From NCBI GenBank assembly GCA_964058805.1, contig CAXKVV010001924.1, positions 1-29,957 on the forward strand: 29,957 bases of DNA. The letters are read 5' to 3'. Each line of letters starts with the position of its first letter. Positions within the stretch are counted from its first letter, which is position 1. The translations under genes and the position numbers were made by a program. Origin of the DNA: Schoenoplectus triqueter. Lineage: Eukaryota > Streptophyta > Magnoliopsida > Poales > Cyperaceae. Under the pieces are notes generated by a model, which was given only the letters and a program-made list of their open reading frames with translations, made no database searches and was not told where the DNA came from. Of this stretch, positions 19,029 through 29,159 are shown piece after piece.

Positions 19029-19601
19029 TTGAGGACGGGAAAAGTTCCCAAAGTTTCAACCTCAGGTATTTTCATGATTGAAGTTAACGTTGTTACCTCT
19101 ATTTATGATTGGGTATTGGATACTGGATCATGTGCTCATATTTGTTCAAATATACAGGCACTAAAGAATAGGAGGAAACTACGTAATAAGGAAGTACAAC
19201 TCCGAGTTGGAAACGGAGCACAAGTTGCAGCCGTAACAGTCGGAAGTATAGAGTTGTATTTGCCTAGCGGGCTTGTAATGGAACTTGAAAATGTACATTT
19301 TGTTCCAAGTATTTCCAGAAACATCATTTCAATCTCATGTTTAGAAATGAATGGTTTCTCTTTTGTTATAAAGGACAATGGTTGTTCTATATATAAAGAT
19401 GAGTTATATTATGGATCTTCTTTTATGATGAATGATCTTTATATACTGGAAATAGACAAATCTATATTTAACATCAATAAACGACTCAAAACATCTCATG
19501 AAAGTATGACTTTCATATGGCATTATCGCCTTGGTCATATAAACGAGAAACGCATCAAAAGTTACATGAAGTTGGACTTCTTGATAATTTTAATATTGTG
19601 A
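19029..19601 (+). pseudogene. Inner element protease and integrase zinc-binding region
   Basis: This is in the same frame as gag. WVLDTGSCAHIC (about residues 28-39) carries the aspartic-protease D-T-G of copia proteases, which cleave the polyprotein. The GNGAQVAAVTVGSI and NIISISCL stretches follow, as usual. WHYRLGH near 19519-19541 gives the His pair of the integrase HHCC zinc finger. The Cys pair is encoded just after (CESC near 19598-19609) but in another frame, so small frameshifts and a TGA (19599-19601) break the region. The protease part itself looks intact. Confidence 0.87.
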
Positions 19602-20639
19602 ATCTTGTTTACGTGAAAAATGACCAAATTGTCTTTCTCCAAGAAGGGCGAAAGGACAAGTGACTTATTAGCCCTTATACACACAGATGTATGCGGACCA
19701 ATGAGTACTTGTACAAGAAATGGTGATCGCTACTTTATCACGTTTACTGATGATTACAGTAGATATGGTTATGTCTACTTGATGAGACATAAGTCTGAAT
19801 CCTTTGAAAAGTTCAAGGAATTCAAGACTGAAGTAGAAAATCAACTGAATAAAAGTATTAAGGCCTTACGGTCAGACCGTGGAGGCGAATACTTAAGTTA
19901 TGAGTTTACAATGTACTTAAAAGAATGTGGGATAGTCTCACAACTCACACCTCCGGGAACGCCGCAATGGAACGGTGTTTCTGAGAGGAGGAATCGAACT
20001 CTGTTAGACATGGTTCGTTCCATGATGAGTAATACCACACTCTCAAAAATGTTTTGGGGGCACGCACTAGAAACTGCTGCACTAACAATAAATAGGGTTC
20101 CATCCAAGTCAGTAGAAAAGACTCCATATGAGTTATGGTTTGGTAAGATACCAAATATGTCTTATCTTAAAATTTAGGGTTGCAAGGTATTTGTCAAACG
20201 TTCGACTTCTGACAAACTTGGACCCAAAGCTGATAAATGTTTTTTCGTAGGGTATCCTAAGGAAACGAAAGGATATTACTTCTATTATCAGTCCGAGAAC
20301 AAGATAATTGTTGCTCGTCATGGTATATTTTTGGAGAAAGAGTTTCTCGCAAAAGGAAGTAGTGGGAGTAATGTAATACTTGAAGAAATTCAAGATACAT
20401 CACACAATACAATATCTGATACTGATCAGATAAACCCACCACTTGATTCTTCGGCTAATGAGCATTTGGAAGAACCAAATCTACAAATAGTTGTGGAAGA
20501 AGTTCTAGTCCCGAGCTCATCTACTTCAACGCAAGTTGAAATAGAACTAAATGCGCATACTGATGTGGATGAAGTTCGACAGCCTGAAGAACAAGTGCTA
20601 CGAAGGTCACATAGGACAGTTCGTGCACCTTAAAGGTAC
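19602..20639 (+). pseudogene. Inner element integrase catalytic core and C-terminal region
   Basis: The open stretch 19620-20177 encodes the integrase core that would insert the DNA copy into the genome. The DD35E residues are all present: D in HTDVCGP, D in LRSDRGGEY, and E in NGVSERRNRT, with 35 residues between the last two. A TAG at 20175-20177 replaces an expected Trp codon before GCKVFVKR. The copia integrase C-terminal motif DKCFFVGYPKETKGYYFY then continues in frame. The linker that follows is Ser/Glu-rich and ends RRSHRTVRAP, followed by TAA at 20631-20633. The chemistry is conserved but the chain is interrupted twice. Confidence 0.9.
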
Positions 20640-21700
20640 ATGGGACTGCATGAAGTCTCAGTATTTGATGCTGAAGATCCTCTGACCTATGCGGAAGCAG
20701 TGGATAGACCCGACTCTGATAAATGGCTGGAGGCCATGAGATCCGAAATACAGTCCATGTATGACAACAAGGTTTGGAACCTGGTTGCACCACTTGTTGG
20801 GGTAAAACCCATAGCTAACAAGTGGGTTTTTTAAAAGAAAAACAGGCATGGATGATAATATGATTATTTACAAAGTACGGCTAGTAGCGAAAGGTTTCAA
20901 GCAAATTCTCGACGTAGATTATGATGAAACTTTTTCGTCCGTAGCTATGTTTAAGTCAATTCGGATGCTCCTAGCAATTATCATATTTCATGATTATGAA
21001 ATATGGCAAATGGATGTCAAAACCGTCTTCCTAAATGGAAATTTGGAAGAGGACGTGTATATGATACAGCCCATAAGTTTTGAGGATCCAAAGAATGCTG
21101 GGAAGTTATGCAAGCTTCTCAGATCCATTATGGATTGAAGCAAGCATCACGGAGTTGGAATCTTTGATTTGACGAAGAAGTCAAACAGTTTGACTTCGTC
21201 AGATGCAAAGAAGAACATTGTGTATACAGGAAAACTAGTGGGAGTGTCATCGCTATTTTAACCCTCTATGTGGACGATATACTCTTAATGGGAAATAATA
21301 TTCCCCTATTGCAATCAGCCAAATCTTCATTAAAGAAAGTGTTCTCAATGAAAGATTTGGGCGAGACTGTCTATATACTAGGCATAAAGATCTATAGAGA
21401 TAGATCTAAGAGACTTATTGGATTAAGTCAAAGTACATACATTGATAAAGTGCTGAATCGGTTCAGCACGTAGAATTCTAAGAAAAGATTTCTGCCAATG
21501 AATCATGGTGCACAGCTTAGCAAGACTCAGTGTCCTTTGACAACTGATGAGCAAAACATAATGAGTAGAGTACCATATGCTTCGGCTATTGGCTCTATCA
21601 TGTACGCCATATTGTGCACTCGCCCTGATGTCTCGTACGCTTGGAGTGTGACGAGTAGATATCAGGCTAATCCATGCTAGGAGCACTGGAATGCTGCAAA
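20640..21700 (+). pseudogene. Inner element reverse transcriptase remnant
   Basis: This segment corresponds to the copia RT, which makes DNA from element RNA. Visible pieces are DPLTYAEAV..DSDKWLEAM, NKVWNLV, and IANKWVF followed by TAA (20832-20834). After a frameshift come VRLVAKGFKQ, DYDETFSSVA and QMDVKTVFLNG (first catalytic Asp). A second shift near 21128 restores the original frame, with a TGA soon after. The active-site YVDD lies at 21267-21278, followed by MKDLGETVYILGIKI and GLSQSTYIDKVL. More stops lie at 21471 and near 21678. Catalytic residues survive but the frame needs several repairs, so no enzyme is made. Confidence 0.9.
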
Positions 21701-21903
21701 GAATATCTTTAAGTACTTAAGAAGAACTAAGGATATGTTTCTCATCTACGGTGCTGACTCGGAGCTCGTGGTAAGTGATTACACAGACGTTATCACCTCA
21801 TATGAAAAATCATAAATAGAGGCGACGTAAAGATTTGTAAAATTGACACCGTCGGCAACACAGCTGATCCACTTGTAAGATCTCTACCTCAGGCCAAGCA
21901 CTA
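21701..21903 (+). pseudogene. Inner element RNase H remnant with internal deletion
   Basis: The start of the domain, AAKNIFKYLRRTKD and then DYTDVITS, is followed almost directly by the family's extreme C-terminal end (ADPLVRSLPQAKH, with a changed Lys). The central part with most of the catalytic residues is missing, about 100 residues relative to the family. RNase H would remove the RNA strand during reverse transcription; this copy cannot. Confidence 0.8.
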
Positions 21904-22011
21904 GTTGCACATATCTTCTATGGGTTTGAGACACATAGGAGATTGGCTGTGAGATTTATAGAATAAAGAGATTTGTATAAGGCATGGCTCAATATGATTG
22001 ACTCCAAGCTT

Positions 22012-22021
22012 AAGTGGGAGA
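22012..22021 (+). other. Polypurine tract of the inner element
   Basis: AAGTGGGAGA lies one base before the 3' LTR. It primes plus-strand DNA synthesis and appears intact. Confidence 0.9.
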
Positions 22022-22022
22022 T

Positions 22023-24123
22023 TGTTAGTTTGTAATAATCTTGAAGTCAATAATACGATAAATTTGTTATATAAAGCTTTGTTCATGAATTGGATATTTA
22101 AACGATATTTTGTTTCCTTGAGTATTATTGAATTTATGAATCATTCCGAGTTCATGACTGGAATTGTGAAACTTCATAATATAGAATATACTCTTAAAAG
22201 TCACTAACCAAGGTAATTAGCAGGAATACTAATTAACCGTTATCAGGTTAGTATGTGGATTAAATGATGGTCAAGTTTTACAGACCATAGACAAAGAGTT
22301 GTCATTTTAATCACATAAATAGATGTTCTAGGAACATCGTATTTGATAGACCCCGAATGAAACATTAAATGGAATTGTGTTCGTGTCATTAATGTTTTCG
22401 TTCAGTATTAAATTCTAAAGTATGAGGTATTCATTTTTCCTACATAAGATATGTATGTGTGTGATTTCTACCAAACGTTATCCGTAAAAGGTGGCTATAA
22501 AGGTAGCTCTTCGGTATACATAACTTATGCGGAGGAAGAGATGGTTTGCCAAAAGTACTATTGTCCCTCATATTTCTATATGAGTTATAGCATCACTGGG
22601 CCCCTTGATAGAGTAAGATTATCTGCTAGCAGTATAATTACAAGAGTAATTATATTTGATTATTTACTCAGTATCAAGAAAAGATTAAGTTTGCAAGGAT
22701 GACACATACCTACCTTGAAACTGATCTGATAGCTATGAGACAAAAGAATTAAACACAAGTAAATAGTTTACTGGATCATGATATTGTACAGTACATCATC
22801 ATCTGTGTAATTGGATGGTCATAGTGCATTCTGCCAGATGCCTCCTATGATTATAGAAGTTAAAACGGTTTTAACTCTATTTACCAACATAACACGGATC
22901 CTGTCGGGTCACACCGTATAGGAGTTAATCGGAGAATCTTATTGATTAATTATGAATTGTTTATAATTAATAATAAGATGGTTAGAATTAATTATATATG
23001 ATATAATTATATTTGTCATAGAGATGACAAGAAGCAAAAATCAGATTGAATTTATAACGTGTTGGACACGTCGTATAAATTCGCCGAAACAACAACCGAG
23101 AAAAATATAATTGTAGATGACAATTATATATATTTGATTTGGATTTTAAAATGTTAATTATGGATTTGAATTATGGGCCAAAGCCCATTTATAATTAAAG
23201 TCTTAATTAATAATTAAAAGCCCAAAATCAGAAAAGCCCAAAAAAGCCCAAAATCCGAAAAGCCCAAAAAGGCCCATGATGACCTCCAAGGGTATTTTGG
23301 TAATTTGTCCAAAAGCCCAAGGGTATTTCGGTAATTTGGCCAAAAAGCCCAATGGCGTTTTGGTAAATTGAATGAACTTTAAGGGTATTTTGGTCTTTTC
23401 ACTTTGAAACCTCCTTACTATTCACGAGGGCATTTTGGTAATTTATCAATTCCATTTTTTCTATAAATAGAGGGGTAGGGTGAGAGAGAAACTTCCACCA
23501 AATCAGTTCTACTTTCTCTCTCCCGGTATACGGTTGTTTCAGAATTCACGGGATCGGTGAATAGTGTTTTTACGAAAGTTGCGGTATTTCTGCACATTTG
23601 TGAAACAGAATTACTGCGAGTCGTGAATAGTACTATTTCATCTTTTTCTCGGGTGAATAGTGTTTTTTGCGAAAAACCGCGGTTTACAGTATTTCTGGCA
23701 AAAGAAATAAACCGCTCTCTGGTCAGTCCTGGTGGATAACCTACAGAGGCATCAGACGTTTGGTGCTCCGAGACAAGCCGATTTTCATTCCAATTAAAAT
23801 TTGGAAGCGAGGTATAACATCTTATATTAATCTATTTAATTGTTAAGTAGATTAATATTTTAGAAATCAATCATGGAGTAGATCAATAAAGGTTTAAAGA
23901 GGTGTGTATCTCTCGGTAATCATCCGACACATCACTTTAACCCTAAGCTTAAGTTAGAAGTAAAATAATATTTTATCGTCTTTTGTAAAGGATTAAATGT
24001 CTGTAACTCTCGGTTATTATCCGACATACTTTAATCCCTAACTTAAGTAGAAGTAAAATTTTTATTCTACGGTCTTTCCGCAGCTTGAGCATTAATGGGA
24101 TTTGGGCATTCCGAATCCCTACA
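22023..24123 (+). repeat. 3' LTR of the inner element (2,101 bp)
   Basis: It is collinear with 14362-16462 at a constant offset of 7,661 bp. The two differences seen are C at 24112 (T in the 5' LTR) and T at 24120 (A in the 5' LTR). The end therefore reads CCCTACA instead of CCCAACA, which spoils the terminal TGTT/AACA inverted repeat on this side. The LTR TATA box is at 23462 and the AATAAA signal at 23706. Confidence 0.97.
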
Positions 24124-24128
24124 AAATT
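24124..24128. repeat. Target-site duplication AAATT, right copy
   Basis: It matches 14357-14361 exactly. The outer gag reading resumes immediately after it. Confidence 0.95.
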
Positions 24129-25194
24129 ATACCAATTATCACGCATGGCGTGCCAAGAAAGCTAATTTCCCCTTGATGAATGTATATCACAAGTTTAATG
24201 GGAGTAAGTTTATATTTTTGATTTTATATGTCGATGACATATTGCTTGTCAGTAAGGATAAAAATATGATGCATGAGACTAAGAAAAAAAATTCAACCAT
24301 TTTGACATGAAAGATCTTGACGAAACATCATATGTGTTAGGCTTTAAAATATACAAAGATCAAAATAAGAGTATTTTAGGACTTTCACAACAGTCATATA
24401 TCGATAAAATTCTCAAGTAATATGATATGGAAAAATATAAACCAAGAAATACCCTTGTTGCTAAAGGAGACAAGTTCAGTCTCGATCAGTGCCCAAAAAT
24501 AGAACTTGAAAAATAAGAAATGCATCAGATTCTATATGCTTTCTTAATATGAAGTCTTATGTATGCTCAAGTGTGTACACGTCTGGATATTGTGTATATT
24601 CGCTATCTCAGTTATCCTGGTATGAATCAATGAAAAGCAGCCAAAATGGTACAAAGGTACTTGTAAAGAACGAAGAATCACATGTTGACATATCGGCGAT
24701 TAGACAAGCTTGAGGTCATTGGATATACTAATTCTGACTTTGCAGATTATGTGGATAGCTTAAAGTTAATATCTGATTATATTTTTATGTTGGCTGGATG
24801 AGCTATTTCTTGGAGTGTAAAGAAAACCATGATTACCTCTTCCACCATGGCAGCCGAATTCATTGCGTATTTCAAAATATTGAACTATGGAATATGGCTA
24901 ATGAATTTTGTCACAGGGCTGCGTATTGTGGATACCATTAAATTACCACTTAAGTTATATTATGATAATAGTTCAGCGGTGTTGTATTCTAACAACAACA
25001 AGAACTTATCAAAATTCAAACATATCGACATTAAGTTCCTTGCTGTAAAGGAGATAGTTCAGAGTGAACTTATAAGTATTGAGCATATTGATATAACTTC
25101 TATACTAGCAGATCCACTGACTAAGGGATTGATACCCAAACAGTTTCGTGAGCATATCACTCATATGGATATATATATTACAAAGGATTATTAG
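24129..25194 (+). pseudogene. Outer element: end of gag knuckle fused by deletion to RT and RNase H
   Basis: The first codons, TNYHAWRAKK, are the segment that normally follows a copia zinc knuckle, continuing the gag left at 14361. Within about ten codons the sequence becomes RT: VYHKFNGSKFIFLILYVDDILL, so everything between (protease, integrase, N-terminal RT) is deleted. A frameshift lies in an A run near 24289. FDMKDLDETSYVLGFKIYKD and GLSQQSYIDKIL follow, with several stops up to about 24800. The RNase H end is open at 24829-25194: SSTMAAEFIA, LYYDNSSAVLYSNN, KHIDIKFLAVKE, and ADPLTKGLIPKQFREH. It is coding debris with no function expected. Confidence 0.88.
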
Positions 25195-25647
25195 GTTGAG
25201 TGGGAGTTTATATTTATATTTTATATTTTTTATGTTTTATATGGTATACTTTTACAGATATAATGTAGTTGTTCTTATATGATATTTTATGATTTCATAT
25301 GTATTATGCAATTATTCAATTATCCAATTTGATATACACTCTGAGTTTATAATTGACATCAAATTCAGATTACTTAAGGTGACTAAATTGAAAATAAGCA
25401 TGTGGATCACATTGCATGTAATTTTCAAACTACACATCCCCTTCATGATTTATGTCATTCATTTATGTCTATATAGTGATTTGTGTTAGTTTGATTTCAT
25501 TTTATGAGACAAATACTAAATAAGTCCTTATAAATATGATTGATGGACGGAATTGGATGATGACACAAAAGGTTAAGGCAACACAATTAAGAGTACTCAA
25601 TTCAATATATATATATATTTCAGATACATATTATCTAAGTAGGAGAT
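25195..25647 (+). other. Outer element 3' untranslated region and polypurine tract
   Basis: A 450-bp noncoding stretch separates the RNase H stop from the 3' LTR. GAGTGGGAG (25198-25206) right after the stop resembles a polypurine tract. A second one, AAGTAGGAGA, ends at 25646, directly at the LTR edge, and is the likely functional one. Confidence 0.6.
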
Positions 25648-26279
25648 TGTTAATATTAATTATTATTAATTACAATATATATATAGGCTTATATGTAATA
25701 AATATATATTATATAATGGACTGTCAAATTATACTCATTATGAAGTGATCAAATTTTATATTATTAATTGAGTTTAATATGTGTCATAAGAAGTGAACCC
25801 TTTAATGTGTAGAATTCGTATTAATAACTTTTATGATTTAGTGATGGTCTAAATTATATAAAGTTTGATAATAATATAATTATGCTATTGGTCCCTTGAG
25901 AACACAACTATAAACAGTTTTCTGATTAGGAAACGAACCCGTTAAGAGAGGATTTAGCTCTGATATTGATCCGCTAAGAAATAACTGCTGGCTAAGTTAT
26001 AAGCATCCATTATATACAGAGAGACTGTTGGTTTTCGAGATAATTCATCATTCTTCATTTTTTGACACCTTTTCGTTTTCCAATAAAAATCCATATCTCT
26101 CAAAATAAGAGTTCCAGAAGAAACGAAAACCGTCTGCACCGTTCCTCTCAATCGCTCCATCGGATTAAAGGAAGATCGCTAGAAGGTTTAAAGAAATCTG
26201 ATGATCAACGGGCTGTGTATTTCTGAAAAATCGACAGCATAAATCAAGATAATTTATTTTATAATTAGAAATTCATTAG
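25648..26279 (+). repeat. 3' LTR of the outer element
   Basis: It begins TGTTAATATTAATT after the polypurine tract and aligns with 11668-12291. Its right edge is unclear. After the shared AATTTATTTTATAATTAG the sequence runs into a 15-bp segment, AAATTCATTAGAAGA, that occurs twice (about 26269 and 26294) before GTCTAAC. The true end may therefore be near 26316, with a small duplication or insertion inside. Confidence 0.82.
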
Positions 26280-28919
26280 AAGATTACGGCCTAAAATTCA
26301 TTAGAAGAGTCTAACGGACCTTCTTGTGACAAAACCTGCTATTGGACCTGTACAATACAATTTTTTTAAATAAAAAAATAAAATGATTGTTTGATAATTA
26401 GATCAGTCAGATCCAAATTTAAAATTTAGTCTTATTATCTAGGTCCGACTTTGAAACTTGATCCGGACACAAGATTTTTTTTTTTACTGTTTAAATGTTT
26501 GTTTATTATTATTTACAGATCGCAGCTTAAGTCCCTTTTTCTTCTTCCAACTTATTTATCAAAAATCATCATTGTTGACATTATAAGAGGTTTGAATTGA
26601 AAATGTATATTTCAACGGATTTTCAGATCCGTGTTTAATATTTTCTTCTCATTTTTATTATAACATTCTAATTTTTTTTATTTTATCTCTTAATTAATAT
26701 AACTAAATAATTAAACATAATAGCACGATTAAAAATATTAAAAAAGGTAAATCATTAAAAATAATAATTAAATATAATAAATAACTAAATAATCTAGTAA
26801 AATATATAAAAACAATAAACAAATATTTAAATAACAACAAAAAATTATATGGAAGTTTCTAGAAGTGTACAAATAATATTAAAAACCGCCGATCCACTCA
26901 AAACACGTACATGACTCATTCATTTTTTTTTATCGAATTAGGTTTTTATTTAAGAGAGGCCGAATCAGAATTTGAATTTAGGGTGTTGAAAAATTAGAGA
27001 TAATTAATTTGTGAGTTTGTGATACGGCGATAGAGATAATTAAAGAAGAAAATAAATTGTTATTCGTCATCACTTGAAAAAAAGAAAATAAATCGTCAAA
27101 AATCAAATTGAGAAACGAATATGATGAATTTGTAATTAGAACATAACAAATTTACAATTTTAATTTTTAATGATTTATATACTTAAAATAGAATTATGAG
27201 AGTGCGGAGTATCTAAATATTTTATAATTATAAATAAAAAATAAAAATGTATACTAATTGCATAAATTATGGGTGCCAGGCGGCCCCCTCCCTTACGCCC
27301 CCTCTCTCTGCCCTTGTTATTGAATATAGTACGGATTTTAAGTTATCCAGCCTACTGGTTTGGGTTGGATTGTAATTTTTATTTTTTAAATATCTGTTTT
27401 AGTCCAGCTCATTCATTTTGAATGTTACGCATGTACTCAACCTATATATTGCCTTCATAAAATTCTTTCCATATAAAATCATTCTACATTTTTTTATGGA
27501 TAACATGATTATTAATTTATTGTAGATCAAGACTTATTGAAATTAATAGAGGTTGAAGATTTTAATTTAGACATTGTTATAAATTTATCTTATTTGATTT
27601 GTTTTTTGAATGTTATTTGTGATGAGTCCCCTTATACTTACAATTAGGACATGTTAAATATGTTACCTTAAGCTAATTAAATAAAATTATCTATTTATTA
27701 TTGACTTGTTTATAATGCTCAATGAAGTTCATGTTATTTAATTTAATTTATCAATGATATCTTTTTGACCGTTTATCTGATCCGTATTGTACCTGATAAG
27801 ATGAGTATTGGTAAGATTTATTTTCGTTAAGTTATTGAGTATGAGTATAGGTAAGAAAAAAATTCCATTAATTTATCGGATAAGGGTACGAGTAAGAATT
27901 AACCCTTACCCGTTATCTATTTCATTGCTCATTATATTATAATTTATTTCATAGCTAATTGTATTATAATATTTTTATTACTAATTATATTATAATATTT
28001 TCTATTGCTAATTATACTTCAATCTTTTTTATTTCTATATTATATTACAATCTTTTTCATTTTGAACGTCATTAGCTGTTTACCCAATCCATATCGCACT
28101 CGGTAAGATAGTTAGGGTAACATTTCATTTTTATTAAGTTATCGGATATGAGTATGGGTAAGAAAAAAATTCGTTAACTTATTATATATGAGCATTAGAT
28201 AAAGAATTTTTATTACCCTACAGCTCTAGAGACACGGCTAATTTGTTAAATATAAAATTAAAGATTAGAGAAAGTTTATCATATAAAGTTCAATTGAAAT
28301 TACAACCCATATAACCTATATGACCTGTATAACTCGCAAAATCCATATATAAAAAAGTTAGATGGATTGAGTAAGACTACGAATGAATAAACATGAAAAA
28401 TATTTTCATGCAACATAATCTAACTGGGCATTAATTCTAACAGGAATTCATGAATACATCCATTCGTACACCTTTATAAGCAGCGTTACACTCAAATTAT
28501 TTATAGTTAAGAGACATTTGAGTTCATCCATAGCAGAATTAGTTTATATATGTTCCACTGCGGACCGACTTGTATACATTTTTAATAGCCACATTTATTA
28601 TGAAAGAATATCTAATTACTTGAAACTTGATTGTTATGTTATTATTATCTACATACCCCAATAATGTCATTACAAATATACCTTTCAATTTTCGACTACA
28701 TTTTATTTTTCTTAATTTAGTTTCAAAATAACAAAAGCAAGGGATATTTTTTTAGTCAATTTTTTTTAAGTTTGAATTGAACTAATCTCTGTCTGATGAC
28801 TTCGTAATATTCCAAATCAATAATTTTCTATGTGTAATGTGTTTCACCTTTGTCAATTAACCAACATAAAATTAAAAAGTGCAGTGAAATTTGTAACAAT
28901 TAATATGGCCATATATCAA
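26280..28919. other. Gene-poor AT-rich region right of the retrotransposons
   Basis: No gene was recognised in 2.6 kb. It contains a C-rich patch near 27280-27315, a degenerate 27-bp tandem repeat (27927-28060), and two related segments of about 110 bp (27770-27890 and 28077-28190). These share GAGTATAGGTAAGAAAAAAATTC / GAGTATGGGTAAGAAAAAAATTC in direct orientation. Confidence 0.5.
27927..28060. repeat. Degenerate tandem repeat, period 26-27 bp, five copies
   Basis: The unit is about GCTAATTATATTATAATATTTTTATT, with starts near 27927, 27954, 27980, 28007 and 28034. Copies differ by several bases each. Confidence 0.75.
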
Positions 28920-29159
28920 TCAAATTTTCTTCGTCCCAAAGTCTTTCCTCTCCGTTTGTTTTCGTGAAGATCTGGAAGAATTAAATTTCTTAGTTGCTCC
29001 GCCTGGTCTTATTTTGACTTCCTTCATAGTTTTCTTAGCTGCAAATCCAAAACCAAACTTGAATTTCAAAGGCCTAGAAAAAAATCTTCGTGTTCTAGAA
29101 CCTTTCTGATCCCTCTCTCATAGCCCCTTGGCCCCTTTCGTCATTAGCCTCTGCTCTCA

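Larger units (their letters stand above)
14362..24123 (+). mobile_element. Inner Ty1/copia LTR retrotransposon, structurally complete, recent, coding region dead
   Basis: The element is 9,762 bp long. It has 2,101-bp LTRs at both ends, each starting TGTTAG and ending CA, an intact PBS (16464-16475) and an intact PPT (22012-22021). It is flanked by the 5-bp duplication AAATT. Domain order is gag, protease, integrase, RT, RNase H remnant, which defines Ty1/copia. All landmarks compared between the LTRs are offset by exactly 7,661 bp, so there are no indels. By eye only two substitutions appear, both in the last 12 bases. Gag-pol holds multiple stops, frameshifts and deletions. Recent insertion of a defective template implies that enzymes were supplied in trans. 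The LTRs are long for copia; I do not assign a lineage. Confidence 0.95.
11668..26279 (+). mobile_element. Outer Ty1/copia LTR retrotransposon, old and degenerate, split by a nested element
   Basis: The element has LTRs of about 0.62-0.63 kb (11668-12291 and 25648-26279), a decayed PBS, a leader, a broken gag (13596-14361), a truncated RT-RNase H region (24129-25194) and a PPT (AGTAGGAGA, just before 25648). The domain order (gag, then RT and RNase H at the 3' end) and motifs identify Ty1/copia. Without the inner element and one copy of its target duplication it is about 4.8 kb, short for an intact copia. Protease, integrase and the N-terminal RT are missing between the zinc knuckle and the YVDD part of RT. 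No target-site duplication of the outer element can be recognised; both outer edges are eroded. Confidence 0.85.

Noticed and set aside
24095..24310. Frame that joins the inner LTR end to outer-element RT
   Set aside because: The start codon is in the LTR and the rest is outer-element debris; a chance fusion created by the insertion, not a new gene.
26470..27250. AT-rich region searched for MITE, SINE or gene remnants
   Set aside because: Only scattered poly-A/T and no paired ends or coding signal could be found.
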